A stretch of 64,000 bases of DNA from Anticarsia gemmatalis (Eukaryota > Arthropoda > Insecta > Lepidoptera > Erebidae), in the NCBI RefSeq assembly GCF_050436995.1, contig NC_134751.1, positions 2,480,001-2,544,000 on the forward strand. Reading direction: 5' to 3'. Position numbers and translations under genes: made by a program. A model generated the notes under the pieces. That model ran no database searches. It was not told the DNA's origin and was given only the letters and a program-made list of their open reading frames with translations. Every line of letters begins with the position of its first letter. Within the stretch, counting starts at the first letter, position 1. Of the stretch, positions 50,831-62,510 are shown in pieces.

Positions 50831-51371
50831 TTCAAAGTATAAAATAAGGAATAAAGTTAAATGTTAAAAGCTTTATCAAGTGTTTTAAAAATGGTTACTT
50901 GGTAACTTAGCTGGTAGACAAATACTACTTATACTAACGGAAAACTACTAAAAACACGTTTATTTAAAAACGAAACATGGGCAAGCTAGCAAATACTGCA
51001 TACTCTTGGCCAGTACCAAATTCATTTAAAAGTTTTTAACCTTTAAAGTACGGAAAAGAACGTTAAATATATACAGCGATACAAATAGAAATAAAGTACG
51101 ACTTGTTCCGAAACTATACAATTATATTATAATTCAAGTAAGATTAAATGAGTCATGATCAGCGTCAACAAACACTTGATGATTTTGAAAGCAGGACCGA
51201 GGTATCCTTGAATAACAAGTCGGTTTCAAGTGATCGCGCACGTGCACAGTCGTGTAAACTACTGTTAAACACAATTAGTAGGTGCAAACTGCTATTTATA
51301 AAACATACTAGCTTTGAAATTGCACTTACGAGTGGTTAAGTAACCAAGCACTCTATAAAGGGTTTTTTACT
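50831..51371. other. Short non-coding stretch
   Basis: A 63-codon ATG frame at 51148-51339 shows no domain. Nothing else recognised. Confidence 0.5.
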
Positions 51372-51465
51372 TAACCCGTTACTGTCCCACAGCATGGCAA
51401 GGGTCTCCTCCCAAACGAGAGAGGAGTTAGGCCTTGAGCCCACCACACGTGCGGGTTGACGATTG
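51372..51465 (-). mobile_element. SINE 3' fragment
   Basis: 'aacccgttactgtcccac', 'ggcaagggtctcctccc', 'gttaggccttgagcccacc' and 'gtgcgggttg' match the 3' body of the minus-strand SINE at 39415-39747 in the same orientation, with a few substitutions and a loss of about 8 bp before 'gtgcggg'. The tRNA head is absent, as in a 5'-truncated insertion. Confidence 0.8.
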
Positions 51466-53428
51466 AGTTAAACAATAGAGGGATAGATTAATAAAATAGT
51501 AACAATTTAGATTTTGACAAAACCGAGGCGTAATGTGTGTGACCACGTCGTTCCCATTACGGAGATTGGGAGCTTGATACCCTCATGAAAATAATCTTCT
51601 TGCTATTCAAACTATAAGTTAGCCCTTTTCATTCACCAGGAAAATGACGGAAAGGCTCGAGTAACTTTGTTTATGAAATAATTGGGCTGTTTAAACAGTT
51701 TTGCCATACCTACATAATATCTATTAAGATATGTATGTATGTATATTTGATTAAGTAAAGTCACCTGACATAGAAAAATTAGCCCCTAATGAAAAGCCAC
51801 GCACAAACAAACCGACAAACAATTATACCTTCGTATTTGTAACTGCTAGCTATTTAGTATTGAATTGAAGTAATTAGTCAATGAGAACAGCTGTTGAATA
51901 GTGATTTGTACTATGTATTCAATTCGTGTAGCGTTTAAATAACATGCTCATTGATTTATATTGAATACTTTGATTTACTTTGGCCTTCAACTTAAATACT
52001 GCTGTCTTAATATACGCTAGTGGTGCCTTACAATTTCACAAACCTTTATGATTAACACTAGATACTCTTAGGGAGTAGCGTTATGTAGTCTTATTCTTCT
52101 ATATCATATAGTTAGGTATATGTATAGGCTTCATTAGTCAGTTTAGTTCAGCTTACTTTAATTACTAAAATAATAATACTTGTCCTATATGTCATATCAT
52201 ATACAAATATTTTTGTAAAATAAATGCTTAATAGCTCTAGGAATGAGCCTATCAATAAAGTAAATAATTTATTTTATCTACTGTATTGCTTAGATTTTCA
52301 TCTACGCTGGAATAAGTCTTAAGCTACTTGTTCCCAATTAGGGCATTATTCACACAGAATCTACGACAAGAGCTCAGGCAAATGATCTGTGTCCATTATT
52401 TCATACTTATATTTAGATTCGGTTCAGTAATTCCCAAACAGTAGTCTGTCAGTCATCTTCAAGACTTGTCATTCCAAATATTTATAATAACACTCCACAT
52501 GAACGCACAGTTGAACAAAGACTCAGGAGAAAGAAGGTCGCGTTTGTTTTGTGCTGACATGCTCGATGAATGCTAATGTGTCACACTCTTGCTTTCACGG
52601 CTACATGCTTTTATTTGAGAGCTGATTCAACGAGATAGAGATTGAATTTAATATCGTTTAAGGGGTTTTATTGTTTTAGGAAGTATTAGAGATGATTTCG
52701 GTGTCAGCGTGTTGCTTATAGTAAAGTAGTTGTGGCCTTATAGTGATTAATTTTGAGTTGGGAGTTAGTTTGGCTTAAGAATAATATATCAAAAAGGCTT
52801 AAAAATTTCGATGCAATTGCGGGATATCAGCACCTATCTGGAGAGACACAAAACAAAGAAGGGCTCGGCAATGGTTTAGTAGCTAAAAGCTTCTCTGATA
52901 AAAGACTTACAGCATTGTTCCAACAATCAGATATGGGCTCAATATTGATCACGGTATACGCAATGGATTACTATGTATGTACATAACAAAGCATCTCTTA
53001 AAAAAGACTACCAATGCATCTACGATCAATCTTTTTTAATTTTTATACAACACGGAAGTGTTTTTCATAAAACCAAATTATTATTCATCTACCAGTCAAC
53101 GTTCGAAAACTTTAGGCTGCTACTGAGAATTTTGTTTAGAAAAAAGTCTAAACGTGACAATTGAAGCGTAAAGTGCAGCGCAGGTGATCATAATATTGCA
53201 TTGTCATCACATTTTAGTTAACTTACACAATTTAAAGTAGAATTTTGAAAAATATTTTTTTGTTGCAAGGTTCATTAATATGTTTATAACCAAGGACATT
53301 TTTAAACATTTTCATAGCTGTAGATTAGTAGTAGGAAAGAAATACGAATAAAGCTGAAACTTTTGAAAAGATATTTAATATTATATTGGAATTAGTTAGC
53401 GCGAAGTTAGTTGCATTTTACTTTGGCT
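51466..53428. other. Non-coding stretch, nothing recognised
   Basis: About 2 kb. Frames at 52753-52986 and 52973-53164 overlap by 14 bp in different frames; the first does not start on ATG. Neither has a domain. No gene supported. Confidence 0.5.
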
Positions 53429-53476
53429 TGCTAGTGTTTTGGTGCATAAGTTACTGGCCGTGGTGGCGGGTTGACT
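53429..53476 (+). repeat. Short motif 'aacgtttcggtgcaggt', copy 3
   Basis: 'agtgttttggtgcataag' then 'actggccgtggtggcgggtt' follows the copy at 24524. The 78-codon frame at 53386-53622 runs over it and begins on TTG; its hydrophobic start ('AFYFGLLVFWCISYW') is partly the translation of this repeat and is not a signal peptide of a real gene. Confidence 0.55.
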
Positions 53477-54020
53477 CTTTTTTTTTAAAAGAACAGGTGG
53501 TCGAAAAAGGCACTCTTCTTATAAAGGGGGTCTTAATTATATGTGTGTATGCTTTGTTAAACATTGAAAGAAACACGAATCTGTCTCTACTGCAGATCAG
53601 TCTCATAAGTAAAACAAATTAACAAACTGTAGCTCATTCAACAAATTCACAACTCATACTTTGTATGCGTTACTCTGAATAATTCAAAGGAAATGCTCAA
53701 ACAATCCAATTTAGTGAAACAACAGAGCAATTTGTGCACCGTGCTCTGAATATAGCGTTAAGGTCGTGAAATCTAAACGATTATCATGAAAGTTTGACAT
53801 TTACTCTCAATCTCGGCACGTGCGGTGCATTTGCAAATTGTCATATAACCTTGTACTAACACGTCGTTGAATCGCGATTAAGGCAGCTTTTATTCTTTAG
53901 TATTTTTCTTTGTTGTAGAGTTAAATGTAAAGACACCTAGATTCGGTCTTGTCGCAGGATTTTATAAATATACAACTAATAAGAAGATACAAAATACATG
54001 GCATACATTTTTGTTCCATA
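53477..54020. other. Short non-coding stretch
   Basis: Nothing recognised. Confidence 0.5.
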
Positions 54021-54082
54021 TTGGAATCGAGCTAGATGCAGTGGTAATGACGAGTTGACTTTAACTACTGAGCCATAACGAC
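54021..54082 (-). mobile_element. Decayed tRNA-like SINE head
   Basis: On the minus strand 'gttatggctcagtagtt' looks like an A box and 'agctcgattcca' like a B box at the right spacing. No body or tail is recognised. The gene-like arms do not pair, so a tRNA gene is unlikely. Confidence 0.45.
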
Positions 54083-55203
54083 AGAGATTGATGTTTTACA
54101 GTCAAGCATCTATTGTAGCACCCAGACATCATTGGTTCTTTCTTGACAGAACTAAAATGTATGAGACCTAAGACTTGCTACACACACACTCGAAATCCAA
54201 ACCAAATATGTGTAAAAGCAAGCCTAACGTATAATTAATTTAAATCCGTAGGTTGCGTTACATAAAATCGCTATATAAGAAAATAACAGGAAGTACTATT
54301 GAAAAAATATTTTTACTACACGCCTTCTAATCCTTGAAAGCAATTGACAAATAGTCTTAAGATCTAGAACTTAGTGAAATTAGCATATTATGATGGAATG
54401 TCGTCTCAAAGGTTATAGAAGCAGTAAAGATAAGATTTATGAGCTATGTACAATATAGACAGCCTTGTTAACACATTAGAATTTGTACTTCTTATGGATT
54501 TGACGAAATATCACGGCTGTTACTTTCCGATGAGAAACAGTTTTTCATTAATATTCAAAAGTGCTTAACACTAATAGGCCTACTCTCTTGTTTTTATAAG
54601 TGATTTCTGTCCTATCATATGACCTTATTCTTATTTATTTTCATAGAGACGCAGTATCTAATAAGCTTACTTTACATTCTTATACTATGATCCGAACGTA
54701 ATTTAGAAGCGAATAAAGTAATGGTGATTAACATAATATATTAAAATAGTATCAATTATTTCTTTTTGAATTCGAAGAACTGGGTCTTTTGAACGATCGA
54801 ACAAATATAATGAGCTCAGCAAGCATTTACTGTGTTCAAAAATATGCATGTTATCACTCACAATATATTACATTGTTCAGTGTTCACTCGTCATGTGACA
54901 ATTAATTACATCTAATCAGCCGCTTAATGTAAACAATGCTTGAACACTAATTAAGCGTAGTCCAGGACATAATTATAAATCATTTAATACATAGAACGAG
55001 TAACAATGTGTACTAATTAGATTTATTTGTTTTGAACATTCACACGTCGATACCGTGTGAAAACTTATTAAAAGTAAAATATGACTAAACTAAAAGTTGG
55101 TTAAAATACGTATTTTTCACTGGTTTTACACATACTTCATCTGAGATATTTCCAAACGTAAAGATATTAATATTGACTACAGTTTCATTATCATACATAT
55201 AAA
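54083..55203. other. Non-coding stretch, nothing recognised
   Basis: A+T-rich DNA; no supported gene. Confidence 0.5.
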
Positions 55204-55410
55204 TCCATACTAATATTATAAATGCGAAAGTAACTCTGTCTGTCTGTCTGTTACTCAATCACGCCTAAACTACTAAACCAATTTGCATGAAATTTGGTAT
55301 GGAGATATTTTGATACCCGACAAAGGATATAGGCTACTTTTTACCCCGAGAAAATGACGCATTCCCATGGGAAAATTCAGGTGGCGGGCGAAGTCGCCGG
55401 CAAAAGCTAG
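55204..55410 (+). mobile_element. Non-autonomous Helitron, both ends intact
   Basis: Starts TC ('tccatactaatattataaat') and ends CTAG (55407-55410), flanked by A (55203) and T (55411). Carries a 'ctgtctgtctgtctg' run, 'actactaaaccaatttgc', 'ataggctactttttacccc' and the 3' hairpin 'ggcgggcgaagtcgcc'. It resembles the 31051 copy more than the (TGTT)n group. No protein is encoded. Confidence 0.9.
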
Positions 55411-55509
55411 TAAAAATATATATTTAAAGCTGGAAATGAAACGTTAACCTGACTGCACTGCGGAAGTAGCGTGCTTGCAACCCTTCACAATGGAGTTATA
55501 CTTTTTTTC

Positions 55510-55562
55510 CTATAACTGCCGGGCAAGGGTCTTCTCCCAAACGCAAGAGGGGTTTAGGATTA
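55510..55562 (-). mobile_element. SINE 3' fragment
   Basis: 'aactgccgggcaagggtctt' followed by 'ctcccaaacgcaagagggg' and 'tttagga' matches the 3' body of the SINE at 39415-39747 over about 50 bp in the same orientation. It begins 100 bp past the Helitron end at 55410. Confidence 0.65.
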
Positions 55563-56644
55563 GGATGGCATTCAAATAGCCGAAGCCGTTACAAGCCTAT
55601 TATTAAGCTTTATGACTTGTAACCAATCACGCCGATCGAAGTTCAAAACACATTTCTAATAACATTATGCCACACCTAAATTAGCCACATTTACTGATCA
55701 AAGTACAAAGTACATACGTTTCTAATTACATTGAAAAACCACGCCTGAGCAGCCTTGTCAATCTTTAACCGCTAATAACGACAACTGTAGTCTGACAACT
55801 TTGTAGAAGAGCGGCACTCGCGATTTATTGAGAGTGTAATAAATCATTTCTTTTACACCAGACTGTGTGTGGCTGATGTTTCTAATTTTAGAGTTTATGT
55901 ATCTCCACTACTGGCGACAAGGCTTTCTACTAAGTTCATTAATTTATTGGAGCACAGTAAACATATTATTATATTCTATTAACGTAACTATTAAGACAGT
56001 CCTAATCTTTAACAGGTGAAAACAGCATCCACTAAAGCTACGATGACATGTTGTTTACAAAAGCAAAAAGTTTAGTTGTCGGACTATAGTAATAGCCCAA
56101 TATAACGGCTATAACCATCAATAGCCGAATCAAGATCACTTTCAAACCAACATCTGACCAAGTACACGTAATCGTATACAATTATTATACACATTCAACC
56201 GAGTGTAAGTGAAAGAAAGTTTACCTAATTTGAATAATATGTAAGTTAGTCCATCATAATATATCAACAAGTCAAAAATAGACTTTAACCAGTTGACATA
56301 GAGTCGTATTTTGTAGATTAATGGATGAATATTTAATTAAAAGTGTAAGGCTTTGATTCACTTTCACTGGCTACGTCACGTGACGTCACAACAATTATTA
56401 TGAGTGATACAGTTATGATAATATTTTACGGAGTCATTGCTAATTTATTGTGTAACTCGAGGATTTACGAATAACATTACAGTTAGTTTTTTTTCTACAG
56501 TAGCACGATTCTCTACAATTAGAACCATCCAGTATCGAGAGCTTGACAATTAAAATGTACTGCCGAAATAATTTCTACGACGTCCGATTGAAGCGCTGAA
56601 CAGATTGTCTTACAATTTTTTTCTATAGCGGTATATAGTATATA
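55563..56644. other. Non-coding stretch with a CRE/E-box palindrome
   Basis: No supported gene. At 56373-56386 'acgtcacgtgacgt' is a perfect palindrome that holds an E-box (cacgtg, 56377-56382) and overlaps a full CRE octamer (tgacgtca, 56381-56388). It could bind bZIP or bHLH factors, but single sites are weak evidence. Confidence 0.4.
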
Positions 56645-56816
56645 GGTTGTCGGTAGTCGCTAGTGGTCGAGAATCGAGGTACTGTGCCTCGATTCTCTGC
56701 TACTATCGACTACCGACAACCGAACTGTCATCGAGAAATTTTGTATGAAAATTTGAGCAGCGCCTCCAACGGGTGTCGTAGGAAACATTTTGGCAGTACA
56801 TTCTAAATGTCATATA
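56645..56816 (+). repeat. Interspersed repeat, copy 3, with folded-back 5' end
   Basis: The repeat proper (56687-56816) has the blocks of the 2405 copy: 'cgactaccgacaaccg', 'tttgtatgaaaatttgagca', 'gcgcctccaacgggtgtcg', 'acattttggcagtac', 'taaatgtcat'. Its first 35 bp are present again, inverted, at 56645-56680: outer stem of 15 exact bp (56645-56659 with 56707-56721), inner stem of 11 exact bp (56669-56679 with 56687-56697), a few mismatches between. The other two copies lack the inverted part. Confidence 0.85.
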
Positions 56817-58303
56817 ACAAAATGATTATACTACCATAAATCATCAATTACAAAACCAATCTAGCACAATCTCTTTCTACCAAAATCACGTAAAAATTAA
56901 TAGCATTAAATAACCATATCAATATCCCGCTTCGGGGTATATTTGACCTCAACTTGATAATTGCCGTTATAAACTTCGAAAACAACATTTTATGGGTTCA
57001 TAAGTGATTAATTGGCTCACACCTTAATCATGAGTAATTTTCAAGTTATTATAGTATAACTGCTTCTGGATATAAGCAGTTGTTAACGACAAAGGCCACG
57101 ATGTCTCAAATTCAATTCCCAACAATTTGGAATAAGACAAAATGACCGTTTTGTTTTATCTGTACCTATAGTTATTTAAGATGGCTGTAGTCTCACTACT
57201 TTCTTCAGGTGTATATTGTAATAAACCTCTATCTTAAACTCAGGTGTGCAGATTAGTTACAAATAAATTTAATAGGACAGGTTTTTTTTAGGACTTTGAC
57301 TTTTTCTCTCATATTAATTTATGATAATAAAGCCCATAGTTTAGGTACATTAATTATTCAAAGAAATTATTTTCCAAAAGGACAGTTCGTGTTGTAATCC
57401 AAGGTTGCTCTAAATTCACTTAAAACACGAAAGAAGAATGTCGTAACAGCTTTTTATATGAATCAGAATACGTAAAAAAATATCTTTTTGGTACTGTGTC
57501 AATGTGTATTGATATGGTATGATATTTACAGATGATATAACTTTTACTCAGCTTCTCTTAAATTGCACTTCAATAAAGATTTTTACCAAAATTATTTAAG
57601 ACGTTTTTTATACCAACGTGTATATTTTTAAGTAAACATTATTATCTTTGGATAGCTTTGGATAGCAGGCACTTTATTAAATAGTGTCTTTACTATGCAT
57701 TCTAATAAGAAAACTCCAATTACTAATCCTATTTTTAAGTTTGGGTAATAAACAAAATAAACTTTATTGGTTATAATATTCAAAAGAAGAAGAAGCCTAC
57801 AATTGCTATAATATTACAGATATATTACAAGGTATGACGATCCATTACATAATGACAGTTCCACATACGAGTAATTTATAAACGAACCTCTGAATCCGTA
57901 TCACATAATGACTATGGAATCACGAAAGCCTTCACGTAACCTTAAAAGTTCAACGATGCACGCTAACCGTAACATATGAGAGTGATATACTTTACTTCAA
58001 TGGCTGTAGTGTGCACTTGTCATTCTAAAACTGAAGGGTTGAAAGGAAAATTGAAAGCGGTAAAGTCAGTTTAAATTTTCTTTGTAATCGTTTATCGTGT
58101 TAATAGTTGACTACGATGATAGCATTAAGTAAGGCTTTTCGGTTACCAGAAAACTAAAATAAAGTGTGATCCACAAATAATTGTTAAGGCTTTTTACACC
58201 TGCCGAATTTTATTAAACTATCCTTTTTTTAGTTGACAATATTTGGGGTTTGCTTTCTGGATAGAACACAGTATAAATTATATTTTTTTTAATAATCATA
58301 TCT
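56817..58303. other. Non-coding stretch, nothing recognised
   Basis: A+T-rich DNA. 'tttggatagc' is directly doubled near 57650. No supported gene. Confidence 0.5.
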
Positions 58304-58372
58304 GAAGCGGTGATAGCCGCGTGGTCGATAATTCGAACCTGAGGCAACACACTAGTGACCCTTACCCAACAA
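58304..58372 (+). mobile_element. SINE head with the part between A and B box deleted
   Basis: 'gaagcggtgatagccgcgtggt' region keeps the A box of the 39.4-kb SINE, then jumps to 'attcgaacctgaggcaacac', the B box and the start of the body, then 'actagtgaccctta'. About 30 bp between the boxes are missing compared with the reference copy. The body beyond is unrecognisable. Confidence 0.7.
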
Positions 58373-58807
58373 TTTAGGACAGTAACCGGTTAAAAAATAC
58401 CCCTCTATTTCGTCGACTAAATATTAAAGGATTTTGCATAACATCAAGTACATTTCTGCCTAAAACCTCGGTGATAAAGTTATAAACACGTATAAGGTAT
58501 AAGCAATACTTAATTGAGGAAGCCGTAACTAACTCGAACTAAGCCTTGCCATACATTTTCAACATACTCATAATTGAAGCGTGCAATACTAAGTGCTCTA
58601 AGTACAAGTTAAACTGTTAAGTTAAATTAGCAACTGTAACTGTAGTTAACGAACGTGACTTAACTAGGGTTAAACAATTGGTCGTTTGAACTATTAGTTA
58701 AATTATTTTACGATTGAAGTTATGTTATTTTTTATAAAATGTTAATGTCTTATTTTTTAGATTCTCGAAATATACAAACAATACAGAAAATATTACAAGA
58801 TCTCAAA
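58373..58807. other. Short non-coding stretch
   Basis: Nothing recognised. Confidence 0.5.
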
Positions 58808-58862
58808 ATGTTTGACCCGGATGGGAATCAAACTCATCCGATGCAATGGATTGGCGACCTAC
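58808..58862 (-). mobile_element. Possible SINE scrap with B-box-like motif
   Basis: On the minus strand 'gatgagtttgattcccatcc' followed by 'gggtcaaac' resembles the 'gggttcgaatcctacccggg' region of the SINE at 21761. No A box is convincing. Confidence 0.35.
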
Positions 58863-59253
58863 GTATTACCCGTAATCAAATTTAAAAAAACTACGTACCA
58901 ATCTTTCCTTTTTGGTTATTTGCTCGATAACTTTGTATCATACAAAAAACAAGCACAAGGATTACCTAAACCTTTAAACTAATAATAATTTTATTCCAGT
59001 CTAATACATAAACAATGTAAATATCTACTCCAATTCATATCAACAAACAAACCGACAAACTGGATATTAAAGTGGAAACATTAACGTCAATCCGTTAATG
59101 TCAAACGATTTGCACGAGAACCGAACCTGGGCCAATCAGGTCAAGTTTTCACACCCGCTTACTTTTAGATTATGATCGAGTTATACTAAGTTGTTAAGAA
59201 GTAGAGCATTCAGATTTGAAACCTTGTGAGTTAGAAATTGCATTATCTTAGCA
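58863..59253. other. Short non-coding stretch
   Basis: Nothing firmly recognised; 'gaaccgaacctgggccaatc' near 59119 is a mixed-composition patch of unknown origin. Confidence 0.45.
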
Positions 59254-59739
59254 CTAGATGACCCGCACGACTCCGCTTGCGTATATACTCCATTTAAGCA
59301 TTTTTGGCTATCATTTGTTTAAATCGCTATCTATCTATCGTATGGGTAGTGGACAACCTAGTGTCAAAGTTGTTCAGGCCGCCCGAAAGGCCTTTGACAT
59401 GGCTTAACGACTGTTATCTTAACTGACAACAACCGAGACCGACTTTTTACGTGCCTTCCGAGGCACGGAGACGCTCAATTCAAATACCACTATGCGGTGA
59501 CCCATCTATAGAATGACCGCGCCAACGGTTGCTTAACCCACAGATCGTTTACCGACCGGTGAGCACAACTGGCTATGAGCATCTCTGTTTAAAGCGTATT
59601 TGTTTAAAAATAACTAGACTGCGGCTGATTCCAAATCTTGAACTACTTATGTTAATACCAAATATCAAAACAAACCATTCAGTGGTTTAGTCGTGGTTCG
59701 TAACAGACAGACTTTCACATTTTATAATATGAGTATTGA
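59254..59739 (-). mobile_element. Helitron, minus strand, interrupted by a retroposon
   Basis: Read on the minus strand it starts TC ('tcaatactcatattataaaa') at 59739, carries 'gtctgtctgttacgaacc', 'cgactaaaccactgaatgg', and ends with 'cgcaagcggagtcgtgcg', then CTAG at 59257-59254. Flanks are A (59253) and T (59740) on the plus strand, as expected. The Helitron's own sequence is 59254-59312 and 59609-59739, plus one copy of the 11-bp target; together about 200 bp, the normal size of its relatives. The interruption is listed separately. Confidence 0.85.
59313..59608 (-). mobile_element. Retroposon nested in the Helitron, 11-bp target duplication
   Basis: The 274-bp insert (59324-59597) is flanked by 'atttgtttaaa' at 59313-59323 and 59598-59608. 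On the minus strand it ends with 'cccatacgatagatagatag', a short tandem-repeat tail typical of SINEs and some LINEs. Internal blocks include 'ccgcatagtggtatttgaat', 'gtgcctcggaaggcacgtaa' (a small hairpin) and 'aaggcctttcgggcggcc'. I recall it as a common moth repeat but cannot say whether it is a SINE or a LINE 3' end. A worn relative lies at 27327. Confidence 0.88.
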
Positions 59740-60808
59740 TAACTTCATACGTTACGAACTATTTGCATTATTACAATGATCATATTGGTACTAAAAGGGA
59801 ATTCTAAGTAAGTAGTTTACCATTTTGTATGATTTGAATACAACTTTGTTGCAACCATCATTATCAATTACATGTTTATTATTTCAATATCAATCTATCT
59901 AATCGCTCTATGTACTTGAGAGTCTAAAATAATTCCCGTAATGGGCTGAGCCTGTTTATTATATTAATCTTGTACGAATATATAAGTTCCCATTTTTTGT
60001 TAATACGAACCACTAGTTCAATTTACGAGTATTTACTATATTTATCGACTTTAGTATTTACGCCACGTTTCACCAACATTGACAACGCTTAAATATAAGA
60101 ACAATAATTTCTCCTGTTTTGTAACACATAATTAAACACTGTATCGTTTAAATTTTTCTAGTTTCTTCCATTACTTCAACATTCATGAAGAATTTCAAAA
60201 CTCCGTAACAATAAACACACTTTCTTCTACAAATTGCATTTGCAAGTTTATTTCCAATAAGTCCAAGTATGTAACGTTATTCTTAAGCAAAATAATCCCA
60301 AATATGATACATTTCAAAACCCTGTAATAACCAACTAACTAAGATACAGAGAGATGTTCCGATAGTGTTATTTGAAAGTAAAAACGAGTAAAAACATTCA
60401 GCCATTCAAATCACGAAGTAGTGTCAAAATATTCACCGCTTGTTCCTTTTGTAAATGGTCTATAACGCGGGGTCAGCCATATTTAATTCATGACACGCTG
60501 TTCTTTGGCCACTGTTGTAGTAGTGTTTATTATCTAAATGTTTATTGTTTGGCATGAGTATTAAGGTAGTCTTATTTGACGTAACCCCGGTTTCTGGGTA
60601 TATTTAGAGGTAGTTTATCTATTCAATAGCGTTTAAACTCATATAAAAATAACTCTATTGCTTAGATAAGCTGCCGCTTAATTTAGAAAAAGGAAACCGG
60701 GCATTAGACGTGTTGGTAAGTCTTCGAGGTTTACTACTATTAATTTATTATTTCGTTTGTAATCTTATTGCAGTTACTAACTAGTTCAAATAATAGAATA
60801 CTATAACA
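59740..60808. other. Non-coding stretch, nothing recognised
   Basis: A+T-rich DNA; the 61-codon frame at 60372-60557 does not start on ATG and has no domain. Confidence 0.5.
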
Positions 60809-60880
60809 ATGAAATTCGAACTCACGACCTTGTCATCGACTGCCCAGTGAACCGGATTTTGACCGCTGTACTATTGTGAG
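60809..60880 (-). mobile_element. tRNA-like SINE head
   Basis: Minus strand: A-box-like 'atagtacagcggtc' and B box 'gagttcgaatttc' (60811-60823 on the plus strand), 72 bp in all, the size of a tRNA body. Acceptor-arm pairing is poor. No SINE body is recognised downstream, which on the minus strand would be below 60809. Confidence 0.5.
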
Positions 60881-61636
60881 TTTGAGTGGACAACATAATA
60901 TTTCATTGAAATATGTTTATGTATCGGCTATTTCTTTATTACAGCTATGAGTCAAAGCTTCCTTCCTTATAAAGTTCTTCTGCCTTTGACTTCCAATCAA
61001 CAATCATTAAACATCTAATGTTACCTGACTACTGTAACATTAGATATGTATAATGTAAACATTACGCAATAAAAATAGTCCCAAAAATGTAAGTAATTAA
61101 TTAATACTTCATAACATTATCTCAGAGACTCATACATATTCAGTACAACTCCACAATTATTTAACTAAAGTTAAAGAATTTCACGAGACAAACAAATTAC
61201 AATCACCGTTTACAATGCAACAATTATTACAAAGATTGCATTCCTAATCTTTCAGTATTTGCGTGACGCAAAATGTTAAACCGAGATTATTTTTAACGAT
61301 AGTTTAAACAATACAAGAATTAGATTATAATCTTTATAATTGTGATGTTAAACTGTGGTCTCTGTAAATAGTAATCGTAGATTAACTTTCTAATTAATGG
61401 TTTGCGTAATATGGTGGCGGCGACCAGTAGACATGTATGGTGTGACAATTTCTTCCTGAACTAAGGGAGTTGTTGTGTTTATTTACAGTTCCTTCTGCTT
61501 GTGACTGTATCTACAACGAAGAACTTACCACAATTAAAGGCATAGAAACATTGATGTATTAAGAAAGGATATACACATCAGTATTGTCTTGCAAAAAGGT
61601 CAGGTGCATAGTACTTGTAATCGGCGATTCTGTGTG
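60881..61636. other. Non-coding stretch, nothing recognised
   Basis: 'acatctaatgttacctgactactgtaacattagatatg' spans 61012-61049 in part: 'catctaatgttac' and 'gtaacattagat(a)tg' pair as a 12-13 bp stem with a loop of about 10. No gene. Confidence 0.5.
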
Positions 61637-61780
61637 ACAAGATGTATGGATGTGAATGTAGCAAGGAATGTTTGTAGGAAGGTAGTGCTGTAAACCAAGA
61701 TATTTGTAGGGGTCGTAGCAACAGCGTTCTTTGGTATCTGCCCACCCCTTCAAAAGTAAGGCGTAATTTTATGTATGTAT
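61637..61780 (+). mobile_element. Non-LTR retrotransposon 3' end, copy 3, longest
   Basis: 'caagatgtatggatgtgaatg', 'gcaaggaatgtttgtagga', 'ggggtcgtagcaacagcg', 'ttctttggtatctgcccacc' and the tail 'ttttatgtatgtat' match the order of the other two copies, which only keep the end. From memory this is the last part of an RTE-like LINE reading frame plus its (TATG)n tail; stops and shifts show it is dead. An insertion of about 20 bp ('tagtgctgtaaaccaagata') separates two blocks normally adjacent. Minus-strand frames of 64 and 74 codons here are incidental. Confidence 0.7.
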
Positions 61781-62248
61781 AAACTATATTTACAAAAGTC
61801 ATCCAAATTAATCAAGCTGTTCTTCATATTTGTAAACAAATGTTGTTGAGAACAATAAATGTGAACCTTTTTTTATTTACAAGTTCATTATTGCAAGTTC
61901 CCTAGCTTATCTGTTATTACTAAACGTTAGTGCAACGGATGAGCTAAATATTGCGTTTAGTTTCTGAATAGTTATAATTTCGGAATATGATCTTAGTTTT
62001 TCAAATCAAGATAGGTTACTAAGGCATTGCTCAAAATAGTGTAATTAGAGTTACTGATTAATAAAAACATACCAAACAAATTTTCTCATCGGTGTTGAAA
62101 GAGAGATACTTTTCAGTATCTTTGCTTACCTGTAAACGAAAGAAAAATAAATGTAAATGTATACATTGAAAACATATGAAAATAACACACAACTATGTAT
62201 CTTTACAACTTAGTCTAGAGCCTTAGAATGCACGATTTTTATAGATTA
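61781..62248. other. Short non-coding stretch
   Basis: Nothing recognised. Confidence 0.5.
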
Positions 62249-62510
62249 CTAGCTGACCCGCGCAACTTCGCTTGCGTCACTTAACAGAGAATGGGTCATA
62301 ATTTTCGCCATTTTTTGTAACATTTTTCGTTGCTACTCCGCTTCTAATGGCCGTAGCGTGATGTTATATAGCCTAAAGTCTTCCTCAATAAATGATTCAA
62401 TTCTATTCAACACAAAAATATTTTTTCAATTCCAACCAGTAGTTCCTGAGATTAGCACGTTAAAACAAACAAATATACAAACTCTACGATTTTATAATAT
62501 CAAATATATA
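62249..62510 (-). mobile_element. Non-autonomous Helitron, minus strand, worn 5' end
   Basis: On the minus strand it ends with 'cgcaagcgaagttgcgcggg', then CTAG at 62252-62249, with A at 62248 on the plus strand as the expected T flank. Inside, 'ggtcatcgtgat'-like words, 'actccgcttctaatggcc' and 'tagcacgttaaaacaaac' are the inverse of blocks in the 45321 and 62887 copies. The start near 62510 ('tttataatatcaaatata') has lost its 'tctatac' opening. It faces the 62887 copy tail to tail across 376 bp. The frame at 62358-62564 lies across it. Confidence 0.82.

Noticed and set aside
53386..53622. 78-codon frame with a hydrophobic start, signal-peptide-like
   Set aside because: It opens on TTG, and the hydrophobic part overlaps a short repeat also found at 24524 and 25346. 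No domain follows.
60809..60880. Real tRNA gene on the minus strand
   Set aside because: Boxes are present, but arm pairing is poor and there is no clear anticodon loop.
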